From DATECU01 sp035286745 (GTDB taxonomy: Bacteria; Acidobacteriota; Vicinamibacteria; Fen-336), in NCBI GenBank assembly GCA_035286745.1, contig DATECU010000013.1, positions 1 through 21,435 of the forward strand: a stretch of 21,435 bases of DNA. The letters run 5' to 3'. The notes beneath the pieces were generated by a model that saw nothing but the letters and a program-made list of their open reading frames with translations, made no database searches and was not told where the DNA came from. Position numbers and translations under genes: made by a program. Positions 16,701 through 21,435 of this stretch are shown piece by piece. The first letter of the stretch is position 1; the number at the start of each line of letters is the position of its first letter.

Positions 16701-17042
16701 GGGAGCGGAGGGCCCGCGCGCCGGGTAGTAGGTGAGCTGCCGAGGCTCACCACCCTCGGCAGGCATGACGTACACCTGCTCGTCGCCTTCGTACTGGCCG
16801 GTGAAGGCCAGCCATTGGCCGTCGGGAGAGAACTTGGGGAACAGCTCGAGGCCCGGATGTGCGGTTAGGCGGGCGGCAATGCCGCCCTCCGCCGGCGCGG
16901 TCCAGAGGTCGCCGGCGTAGCAGAAGGCCACGCGGTTCCCGGCAATGTCGGGAAAGCGCAGGAGCTTGGTCTGGGCCGGGCTGGCAGTGGGGAAGAAGGC
17001 TGCGGCCAGCAGGGCGGCCGCGGTGTTCAATCGCATGGACAT
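13704..17042 (-). CDS. Secreted tricorn-like S41-family peptidase
   Basis: This 1112-aa exported protease resembles tricorn, which degrades peptides. It has a Sec signal peptide (about 1-23, ending SPAQ), TolB/WD-like propeller repeats with recurring FSPDG-type turns (about 28-540), a Lys/Glu/Asp-rich linker, a second propeller remnant, the C1 domain, a PDZ-like domain (VGDYVLEIDGVEL) and the C2 catalytic domain. Catalytic candidates are H776 in VGHAY, S1000 in SASDGD and E1058 in EGHGVDPD. The S1000-E1058 distance of 58 equals that between Ser965 and Glu1023 in Thermoplasma tricorn. The residue before the His, Ser745 in tricorn, is Gly775 here. The ATG is preceded by GAGGTG. It lies 69 bases downstream of one kinase and 128 upstream of another, all on one strand. 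The signal peptide implies a periplasmic or extracellular role, unlike archaeal tricorn. Confidence 0.9.
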   Translation of the reverse strand: MSMRLNTAAALLAAAFFPTASPAQTKLLRFPDIAGNRVAFCYAGDLWTAPAEGGIAARLTAHPGLELFPKFSPDGQWLAFTGQYEGDEQVYVMPAEGGEPRQLTYYPARGPSAPRHGYDNQVMGWSPDGSSIVFRSQRDADGVRSEGQLFTVPAKGGLAKALPMPTSGAGDFSPDGKRIAYSPLFRDFRTWKRYQGGWAQDLYVYDLATNDAKPFATSVRTERDPMWIGDAIYFASDRDGTLNLYSYDPKTEAVAKVTNGTLWDVRWPSSDNVSRIVYELNGELRVLDVKTKTHLAIPILVPNDGVAMRPSRYSAEKNVEGFELSPKGERALFVARGDVFTVPIEKGPTRNLTNTSNAHDKEARWSPDGKRIAFLSDRSGEDEIWMVDQAGGKPEQITKGGEGMRYAAEWSAEGTHLAFSDKDGKLFVVALADRKPIEIADDERGMIRDYAWSPKGAYLAFSMADANQSRSIHIWSAVDGKVHRVTDDLFNEESPAWDPEGESLFYVSDRDFAPQISGFEWNFATSRSTGIYALTLKKDGKSPFPPQSDEVTFEEKKAEGSEKAKAGDKKKDEPEGKTETKDDTAKDKPEKKEVPFRIDFEGIGSRVTRAPLEGNNIEGLAVGKGHLVYTAVGAPFYGRDSYTKPALKLYAFKDRKESTLVENATGWAISRDGTKLLVRQGESYNLYEVKPEAKDKDKKTVSTKGLAVDRVPAQEWAQFFDETWRRYRDFFYVKNMHGYDWKAIGERYRALLPHVAHRTDLNYVLGEMVAELNVGHAYIQGGDYETPARPKVGLPGARFELDAASGRFRIARILSGHNQEDTYRAPLTEVGVDARVGDYVLEIDGVELKGDDDPYRLLRHKTDPITLTLNAKPALEGARKTTYRPISNEEPLLYLEWTNATREKVAKLTNGRAGYLHIPDMGAPGIYEFIKWFYPQIRKEGLVVDVRSNGGGNVSQWIIERLDTKLLGTRFGRRSEHPGTYPGTVFHGHKVAILNETSASDGDIFPHMFRKAGLGPLVGKRSWGGVVGITGLGPMIDGGTVFVPISGTNEPDGRWAIEGHGVDPDIVVENDPKSVIAGRDPQLERAVQELVKKMDAEPMKLPKPPADPVKTK

Positions 17043-17111
17043 GAGATCACCTCGCTTGCGGGTCCGGATGCTATGTCATTTCCAGCAGGAAGGAGTGGAC
17101 AAGGGGATGGC

Positions 17112-20100
17112 TCAGGCGGCGGGGCGAGACCGCAGCGTGGCCAGACGCTCGGTTGCTCGGGCAACTTCGGCGCGGTCGATCTGGCCGTGCTTCCAGTGGC
17201 CGAGGTAGCGTTCGTAGAGACGACGAGCCTCCGCGATGCCGCCCGCCTTCTCCTCGATCGCGGCCAGAAGCGCCAGGCTGCGCACGTAGGCGATTGGCGT
17301 CTTGACGCGGGCAGGGCCCGCCTCGATCACGTTGACGAGCGCCTTTCGCGCTGCCCCCAGATCGCCCTCCGCGAGCGCCGACCTTGCCAGGGCGTAGTGA
17401 ACCTCCACCGCCGCCGAGTCTGTCTTGAGGTCGGCGGGGGGAGCCAGCTCCACTGCTTTCTGGAGGCTGACGCGCGCTTGCACCCGATCGCCTCGGGCCA
17501 GGGCAAGCTCGCCTTCGAGCTGCAGGCGCACCGGATCGGCTATCGAATGCGGAAGGGTGGTCAGGAAGCTCAGGACTTCGGCCTTGCTCTTCTCGGCCTC
17601 TTGGCCTCGCCCCAGACGCGTCAGGCACACCGCCCTCACGGCGTGCCCTTCGACCAGGAGCTTCCGCTCACTCCCCGTCTCGGCGAGGGCGTACTCCACT
17701 TCCGCGAGGGCCTGGGTGTGGCGCCCCAGGTCCACCTCGATCTGGGCCCGGAACAGGCGTGCCCCCACCCGCTCCTCGGGGGTTCGGCCCGCCTTGGCAC
17801 CTTCGTCCAAGAGACGGCGTGCCTCGGTGAGGTTGCCGCGGTAGAGGCTGGTGAGCGCGAGGGAGGCACCGCCCTCCCAGCGCGCGCGCGCGTCGTCGGA
17901 AGCGAAGAGCCGCTTGGCGGCAGTCTCGGCCTCGGCCCACTGGTCCAGCAGGGCGTGGGCCATGAAGCGGCCGGTTTCGATCTTCATGGAGTCGTCGGGG
18001 TGGAGGGCGGCGGCCTTGTCGAAGGCGGCGAGCGCGGCCGAGATCTGACCCTGAGCCAGCTCGAAGTAGGCGATGTTCTCGTAGCCCGCGGATCGGTCCG
18101 GGTGTTCGGCGATGTAGGCGGAGAGCGACCCTCGGGCCTTTTCGGGGTGGCCGGTGGAGAGATACGCCTGGGCCAGGCTCATGTAGGTGCCGGGGAAGCT
18201 CATTCCGCGCTGCCGCAAGTCCTCGAGGTGCACCAACGCCTCGGGGTAGCGGCGCAGCTCGATCAGGAGCTGGGCGAGGTTGTTGCGGGCGGCGGTGTGG
18301 TCCGGCGCGGCGTCCAGGGCCTTTCGGTAGGCGTCCACCGCGCTATCGAGGCTGGCGGGGTCGAGCGAGTGGTGGCGGCCCTCGATGTAGAAACGCTCGC
18401 CGGGCGGCAGGCTGCCGGCCTTCGCCACTGCCAGGGCCGAGTAGCTGCGCGCCTTCTCCTGGTTCCCGAGGTTGCCGTGCACCACCGACAGCTTGGCGAG
18501 GGCCATGGCGAAGCCGGGGTCGGCCTCGATCGCCCGTTCAAAGTGGGCCTGCGCCTCACGCTCCTGCAAGCGCTCGTGGAGGCGGCTGCCCTCGGCGTAG
18601 GCCTTGAATGCCTCCACCGAAGTCGTGGTCACCTCCGCCAGCTTCTTCTCTTGCCGTTCGGCGTGCCTCGCCATGGCCGGCGTCTCCAGCCGCTTGCGGA
18701 GGCGGCCCGTCAGCTCGTCAACCAGCGCGAAGAGATCGTCCTCGGCGCGGCCCTCCACCCGTTCGGAGACCAGCACCTCGCCGCTTCGCGGGTCTTGCAG
18801 GCTGGCGGAGATGCGGAGCTGCGGGCCCGCCCGCACGAAGCTGCCCACGAGCGCGGTGGTGGCCTGCGCTTTGGCCGCCACCGATGCCACCACCCGGGCC
18901 GAGGTCGCCCGGTCGTCGCGGTGGCCCAGCTCATCGAGGATCTGGTACAGGCGTGAGGTGCCCAGCACGCGGAGCCCCGGTGTCTGCGACAGGTTGGTGA
19001 CCAGCATGTCGGTGAGGCCGGTGCGCAGCCAGTCGAGCTTGGGGTCGCCACTCAGGTTGTCGAAGTAGAAGACGGCGATCGACTGCCGGCCGTCCTTGGC
19101 CACGGCAGGACCGCGGCTGCGGACGACCAGCCCGACCAACCCGACCAGTACCACCACCCCCACCAGCGCGACCGGCATCAGCCAGCCGCGGCGCCGGCCG
19201 CTCCCCACTACCCGCGGTCGACCTGCGGTCGTGCGCAGCAGCAACTCCCCGCTGTCGAAGTCCCGCTTCAGGTCCTCCAGGTCGCGCCGCAGGTCGGCAC
19301 TGGACTGGTAGCGGTCTTCGGGGCGCTTGGCCAGCGCGCGTTCGATCATCCGCGCCAGCGGCTTCGGGATGTCGTTGCGCAGCTCGCTCACCGGCCGCGG
19401 GTTGTCCTTGAGGATCGAGGAGAGAACCGCCACGTTGGTCTTGCCCCGGAAGGGGCGCTCCCCGGTGGCCATCTCGTAGAGCAGGATGCCGACCGCGAAG
19501 ATGTCGGAGCGGTGGTCCACCGCCAGGCCCTCCGCCTGCTCGGGGGACATGTAGGCGACGGTGCCCACGATGCGCCCGTCCAGAGTGACGGAACGCGTCT
19601 CACGCGTTGTGCGGTCGCCTTCCTCGACCGCCTCGTCGCGCAGCTTGGCCAGCCCGAAGTCCAGCACCTTCAGCCGCCCGTCGGCATCCAGCATGATGTT
19701 CTCGGGCTTCAGGTCGCGATGGAGGATGCCCTGACGATGGGCTGCAGCCACCGCGTCGGTGAGGGCGATGCCGAGGGGCAGCAGCCGCTCCATGGGAAAA
19801 CCCCGGGCCGGGATCTGCTTGCTCAAGGTCTCGCCCTCGACGTGCTCCATGGTCAGGAAGCGGAGCCCGTCCGCCTCTTCGATCGAGTGCAGGGTCACGA
19901 TCCCGGGGTGGCTGAGCGACGCCACCGCTCGCGCCTCACGCTCGAAGCGGGCGATCTTCTCGGGGTGGGAAGCCGTCTCGGGGGGCAGCACCTTGAGGGC
20001 CACGCGGCGGTCGAGCCTGGTGTCGTGGGCCAAGTAGACTTCGCCCATTCCGCCCGAACCGAGCGACTCGATGATGCGGTAGGCCCCGAGGGTTCGGCCG

Positions 20101-20132
20101 ACGAGCCGACTCTCCGGGTTCGGCTGTGCCAT
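17112..20132 (-). CDS. Membrane Ser/Thr protein kinase with TolB-like and TPR regions (first copy)
   Basis: This 1006-aa protein has a PknB-type kinase domain: GSGGMGEVY (25-33), K47 in VALKVL, HRDLKPEN with D140, DFG (158-160), and GTVAYMSPEQ. A juxtamembrane segment and one transmembrane helix (about 317-337) come next. Then follows a TolB-like domain beginning SIAVFYFDNLSGDPKLDWL, typical of regulators that fuse this module to TPRs, and a long TPR array (about 500-1000). The ATG has no upstream ribosome site, and a CATAAT element ends 7 bases before it, suggesting a leaderless mRNA. It heads a probable unit with the tricorn-like peptidase (69-base gap) and the second kinase. Likely role: sensing at the envelope and scaffold-mediated signalling; targets are unknown. 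Confidence 0.93.
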   Translation of the reverse strand: MAQPNPESRLVGRTLGAYRIIESLGSGGMGEVYLAHDTRLDRRVALKVLPPETASHPEKIARFEREARAVASLSHPGIVTLHSIEEADGLRFLTMEHVEGETLSKQIPARGFPMERLLPLGIALTDAVAAAHRQGILHRDLKPENIMLDADGRLKVLDFGLAKLRDEAVEEGDRTTRETRSVTLDGRIVGTVAYMSPEQAEGLAVDHRSDIFAVGILLYEMATGERPFRGKTNVAVLSSILKDNPRPVSELRNDIPKPLARMIERALAKRPEDRYQSSADLRRDLEDLKRDFDSGELLLRTTAGRPRVVGSGRRRGWLMPVALVGVVVLVGLVGLVVRSRGPAVAKDGRQSIAVFYFDNLSGDPKLDWLRTGLTDMLVTNLSQTPGLRVLGTSRLYQILDELGHRDDRATSARVVASVAAKAQATTALVGSFVRAGPQLRISASLQDPRSGEVLVSERVEGRAEDDLFALVDELTGRLRKRLETPAMARHAERQEKKLAEVTTTSVEAFKAYAEGSRLHERLQEREAQAHFERAIEADPGFAMALAKLSVVHGNLGNQEKARSYSALAVAKAGSLPPGERFYIEGRHHSLDPASLDSAVDAYRKALDAAPDHTAARNNLAQLLIELRRYPEALVHLEDLRQRGMSFPGTYMSLAQAYLSTGHPEKARGSLSAYIAEHPDRSAGYENIAYFELAQGQISAALAAFDKAAALHPDDSMKIETGRFMAHALLDQWAEAETAAKRLFASDDARARWEGGASLALTSLYRGNLTEARRLLDEGAKAGRTPEERVGARLFRAQIEVDLGRHTQALAEVEYALAETGSERKLLVEGHAVRAVCLTRLGRGQEAEKSKAEVLSFLTTLPHSIADPVRLQLEGELALARGDRVQARVSLQKAVELAPPADLKTDSAAVEVHYALARSALAEGDLGAARKALVNVIEAGPARVKTPIAYVRSLALLAAIEEKAGGIAEARRLYERYLGHWKHGQIDRAEVARATERLATLRSRPAA

Positions 20133-20139
20133 GACGCTG

Positions 20140-20145
20140 ATTATG
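20140..20145 (-). promoter_or_regulatory. Possible -10 element for a leaderless kinase transcript
   Basis: CATAAT on the minus strand lies 7 bases before the kinase ATG at 20132, so a transcript would begin at or next to the A of ATG. No ribosome site is present in the same stretch. No convincing -35 hexamer is seen at 16-18 bases. Confidence 0.35.
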
Positions 20146-20271
20146 ACGCCTCGGAGGGGGCTCCCGGTACCACCCGTGACATCTGTTCACACCGATTCCT
20201 GGAGGGCAGAAGAGCGACTCGATACCGGCTTGGTCGCCATCAGCGCCCCTGCAGCGCTCGAGATCTAGCCG

Positions 20272-20300
20272 TTGACCTCGGCCTTCGGATCACCTAGGCT
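20272..20300 (+). promoter_or_regulatory. Sigma-70-like promoter of the 58-aa protein gene
   Basis: TTGACC (20272-20277) and TAGGCT (20295-20300) are separated by exactly 17 bases. Transcription would start near 20307, giving a leader of about 35 bases that contains the GGAGGA ribosome site. Confidence 0.6.
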
Positions 20301-20341
20301 GCCGGCCTGTGGCTGACCAAAGGGCTGAAGGAGGATAACCA

Positions 20342-20518
20342 ATGGCCAAGGCGCAAGACCTGAGCACCGCCGCGAACATCGCCAAGGAACTCGGGGTTTC
20401 GGGCGGTAAGGTGAAGCAAGCGATCGCCACCCTCAAGCTGCCGCCCGATGCCAAGAAAGGGGTGTGCTGCTACTACTCCCGAGCGGCGGTGGGCAAGATC
20501 AAGGCCGCACTCAAGTAG
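20342..20518 (+). CDS. Small HTH-like protein, 58 aa
   Basis: The frame begins at ATG 20342, five bases after a consensus GGAGGA, and ends at TAG 20516-20518. The protein starts MAKAQDLSTAANIAKELGVS, continues with GGKVKQAIATLKLPPDA, and ends in VGKIKAALK. The pattern of AxxxAKELGVSxxKVKxAI followed by a G-x-CCYYS turn and a second short helix resembles a compact winged-helix or MerR/Xis-like DNA-binding domain, but I cannot assign a family. It is strongly basic (10 Lys, 1 Arg) and has two adjacent Cys residues (42-43). It is divergent from the kinase gene and lies 81 bases left of the tRNA-Pro remnant, so outside the integrated element. A role as nucleoid-associated or local DNA-binding protein is plausible only. 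Confidence 0.7.
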   Translation: MAKAQDLSTAANIAKELGVSGGKVKQAIATLKLPPDAKKGVCCYYSRAAVGKIKAALK

Positions 20519-20534
20519 CGGGCTACCGGCGCCG

Positions 20535-20557
20535 CCGACAGCCGGCCAGCTTGTCGG
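20535..20557 (+). terminator. Weak hairpin after the 58-aa protein gene
   Basis: CCGACA and TGTCGG form a 6-bp stem with an 11-base loop, 17 bases after the stop codon. There is no T-tract, so termination is uncertain. Confidence 0.3.
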
Positions 20558-20599
20558 TCCGCCAGAGTGAGCACGGCGCGTTTGTGGTCTTGTAAGTGC

Positions 20600-20650
20600 T
20601 GGTCGGGGCGGCCGGATTTGAACCGGCGACCACCTGCGCCCAAGGCAGGT
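20600..20650 (-). pseudogene. 3' remnant of tRNA-Pro (TGG), element attachment site
   Basis: The minus strand carries the anticodon arm CCTGC-CTTGGGC-GCAGG with anticodon TGG, a variable loop, the T-arm GCCGG-TTCAAAT-CCGGC, the 3' acceptor strand CGCCCCG, discriminator A and CCA. The expected 5' acceptor strand CGGGGCG and D-arm are absent: the sequence diverges right after position 26-27. This is the pattern left when an integrative element recombines into the 3' half of a tRNA gene. An intact tRNA-Pro is expected at the other end of the element, beyond the window. Confidence 0.85.
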
Positions 20651-20721
20651 TATGGCATTTTTTGCAGCCTCAACCCACTCAACAACTTGTAGCCGGAAGC
20701 CCATGCTCTTCATGGTCTTAG

Positions 20722-20749
20722 AGTCTACTACTGTGTTAGAGTTCGTCAA
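20722..20749 (-). promoter_or_regulatory. Possible outward-facing promoter at the element end
   Basis: TTGACG (20749-20744) and TAGACT (20727-20722) on the minus strand are separated by 16 bases. They point out of the element toward the tRNA-Pro remnant. TTAGAGT occurs twice here (20718-20724 and 20736-20742), 18 bp apart. Confidence 0.3.
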
Positions 20750-20774
20750 GGGCCGACAAGCCAAGTGGCGACCC

Positions 20775-20808
20775 CGGCGGTAGCCCGGCGGTAGCCCAGG
20801 GGGTAGCC
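20775..20808 (+). repeat. Tandem GGTAGCC repeats, candidate integrase arm sites
   Basis: CGGCGGTAGCC occurs twice in tandem (20775-20785 and 20786-20796), followed by a third GGTAGCC at 20802-20808. The periods of 11 and 12 bp are close to one helical turn. Their position between the attachment core and the integrase gene fits arm-type binding sites for the integrase's N-terminal domain. Confidence 0.55.
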
Positions 20809-20818
20809 TGGGAGAGGG

Positions 20819-20854
20819 CCGCAGGTGGTCAGGGAGAGATCCGCAGGTGGTCAG
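20819..20854 (+). repeat. Direct repeats of CCGCAGGTGGTCAG
   Basis: Two identical 14-bp copies lie at 20819-20832 and 20841-20854, 22 bp apart (about two helical turns). Eleven of the bases, CGCAGGTGGTC, also occur in inverted orientation inside the tRNA-Pro remnant (20628-20638). They lie 36-72 bases upstream of the integrase start and could be integrase or excisionase sites, or autoregulatory operators. Confidence 0.6.
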
Positions 20855-20890
20855 ACGCCCAGTACGCCGGCCCCGGGAGGATGCGTGCCC

Positions 20891-21435
20891 ATGCCCACCG
20901 CAATCCTGACGACGAAGAACGTCGCGACCCTCCGGCCCCGGGCCGGGAAGTCGCGCGATCTGTACCGTGACGGCTCGCGCGGCGCACCTCGAGGGTTCGC
21001 ATTGCGCGTCAGGCGCTCCGGCCCCGGCGCCTACTATCTCGTGTACCAGCGCGCCGGCCGGAAGCACTGGTGGTGGCTGGGCGATGTCAACTCGTTAGGC
21101 CTGGGCGCCGCTCGCGACAAGGCCCGCACCGGCCTCGATCTCCTGCGCCAAGGGCTCGATCCTCGCGAGGAGGAGCGACGAGTCGTCCGGGAGCGAGCCG
21201 CAGAGGAGGAGGGCCAGCGGAGGAAGGATATCGCCGAGTCCGCCCGGCCGACCCTCGCGCGACTGGTCGAGCGGTTCATCGCCGCGCACAAGAACAAGTA
21301 CCGCGAGAAGACGCTCGCCGAGTACCAGCGCATGCTGCGGACCTACGTCACGCGCGCGGAGGTTGGCTCACTGCTTGCGTCAGACATCCGCCGCTTCCAG
21401 TTGCGTGCGTTCGTCGAGGACTTGGCCGCGCGCGC
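20891..21435 (+). CDS. Tyrosine recombinase/integrase, 3' end cut by window edge
   Basis: The frame is open from ATG 20891 to the window end (181 codons). GGAGG lies 10 bases upstream; an ATG at 20881 is in a different frame relative to 20891 and is rejected. Residues about 10-90 match the N-terminal arm-DNA-binding domain of P4-like integrases (DUF4102 type): SRDLYRDG, GFALRVRRSGPGAYYLVYQ, then WWWLGDVNSLGLGAARDKA and LLRQGLDP. A charged helical linker follows, then the start of the core-binding SAM-like domain (LARLVERFIAAHKNKYREKTLAEYQ). The catalytic Arg-His-Arg-Tyr domain lies outside the window, so intactness cannot be judged. It sits 240 bases from the tRNA-Pro remnant and is the likely enzyme that made this insertion. 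Confidence 0.92.
   Translation, partial: MPTAILTTKNVATLRPRAGKSRDLYRDGSRGAPRGFALRVRRSGPGAYYLVYQRAGRKHWWWLGDVNSLGLGAARDKARTGLDLLRQGLDPREEERRVVRERAAEEEGQRRKDIAESARPTLARLVERFIAAHKNKYREKTLAEYQRMLRTYVTRAEVGSLLASDIRRFQLRAFVEDLAAR

Larger units (their letters stand above)
20651..21435 (+). mobile_element. Left end of an integrative element in tRNA-Pro
   Basis: The element begins where the tRNA-Pro homology stops and runs off the window. It holds a 240-base leader with repeated motifs and the start of a tyrosine integrase reading inward. The first 100 bases are visibly less GC-rich than the chromosome. The element type (prophage, genomic island or ICE) cannot be told without the rest. Confidence 0.8.

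Noticed and set aside
17043..17111. Separate promoter for the tricorn-like gene
   Set aside because: TTGTCC and CATAGC on the minus strand are about 21 bases apart, too far for a standard promoter; read-through from the upstream kinase is simpler.
17073..18956. Open frame of 627 codons on + opposite the upstream kinase
   Set aside because: It mirrors the TPR-coding region in a complementary frame, with no domain or start signal of its own.
20600..20740. Intron-interrupted tRNA-Pro
   Set aside because: The break falls at position 26-27, before the anticodon stem rather than inside the anticodon loop where bacterial tRNA introns sit. No 5' half is found upstream, and an integrase is adjacent.
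20775..20854. CRISPR-like repeats
   Set aside because: The repeats are 7-14 bases with 4-10 base gaps and only two or three copies; they fit recombinase or operator sites, not a CRISPR array.
20294..21067. Open frame of 257 codons on - across the element end
   Set aside because: It runs through the tRNA-Pro remnant, the 58-aa gene and the start of the integrase in antisense, and no protein family is visible.

Overview
The window is GC-rich chromosomal DNA, well over 60% GC by eye, from a Gram-negative-type bacterium. Two large Ser/Thr kinases carrying TolB-like and TPR regions, a secreted tricorn-type protease with a TolB-like propeller, and a MacA/MacB-type exporter are a combination often seen in Acidobacteriota and some Myxococcota. 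That taxonomic guess rests on family content only.

Left part (1-4552): the end of an acyl-CoA dehydrogenase gene is translationally coupled to a DHH-family phosphoesterase, both on +. Converging on them from the - strand is a short unit of tRNA-Arg(TCT), tRNA-His(GTG) and a compact RNase D. Next, also on -, is a beta-decarboxylating dehydrogenase of the isocitrate/isopropylmalate family.

Middle part (4611-10857, all -): a compact probable operon of six genes. In transcription order these are a MacA/HlyD-like adaptor, an ABC ATPase, two paralogous MacB/FtsX permeases, an OmpR-type response regulator and a sensor histidine kinase. Three of the five gene junctions overlap. A perfect 7-bp inverted repeat lies just upstream of the adaptor and is a candidate operator. 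The reading is an envelope-stress or export system that carries its own two-component regulator.

Right-middle part (10966-20132, all -): two paralogous membrane Ser/Thr kinases (kinase, one transmembrane helix, TolB-like region, TPR array) flank a secreted tricorn-like peptidase. The upstream kinase appears to have a leaderless start. A divergent 58-aa HTH-like protein with a clear promoter and ribosome binding site lies next to it.

Right edge (20600-21435): a 51-nt 3' remnant of tRNA-Pro(TGG) is followed by repeat-rich DNA and the start of a tyrosine-recombinase integrase. This is one end of an integrative element inserted in tRNA-Pro. Its cargo, and probably an intact tRNA-Pro, lie outside the window. 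I see no CRISPR array, no insertion sequence and no clearly new defence or metabolic system. The most unusual material is the element boundary, the 58-aa protein, and departures from family consensus in the dehydrogenase and the tricorn peptidase.
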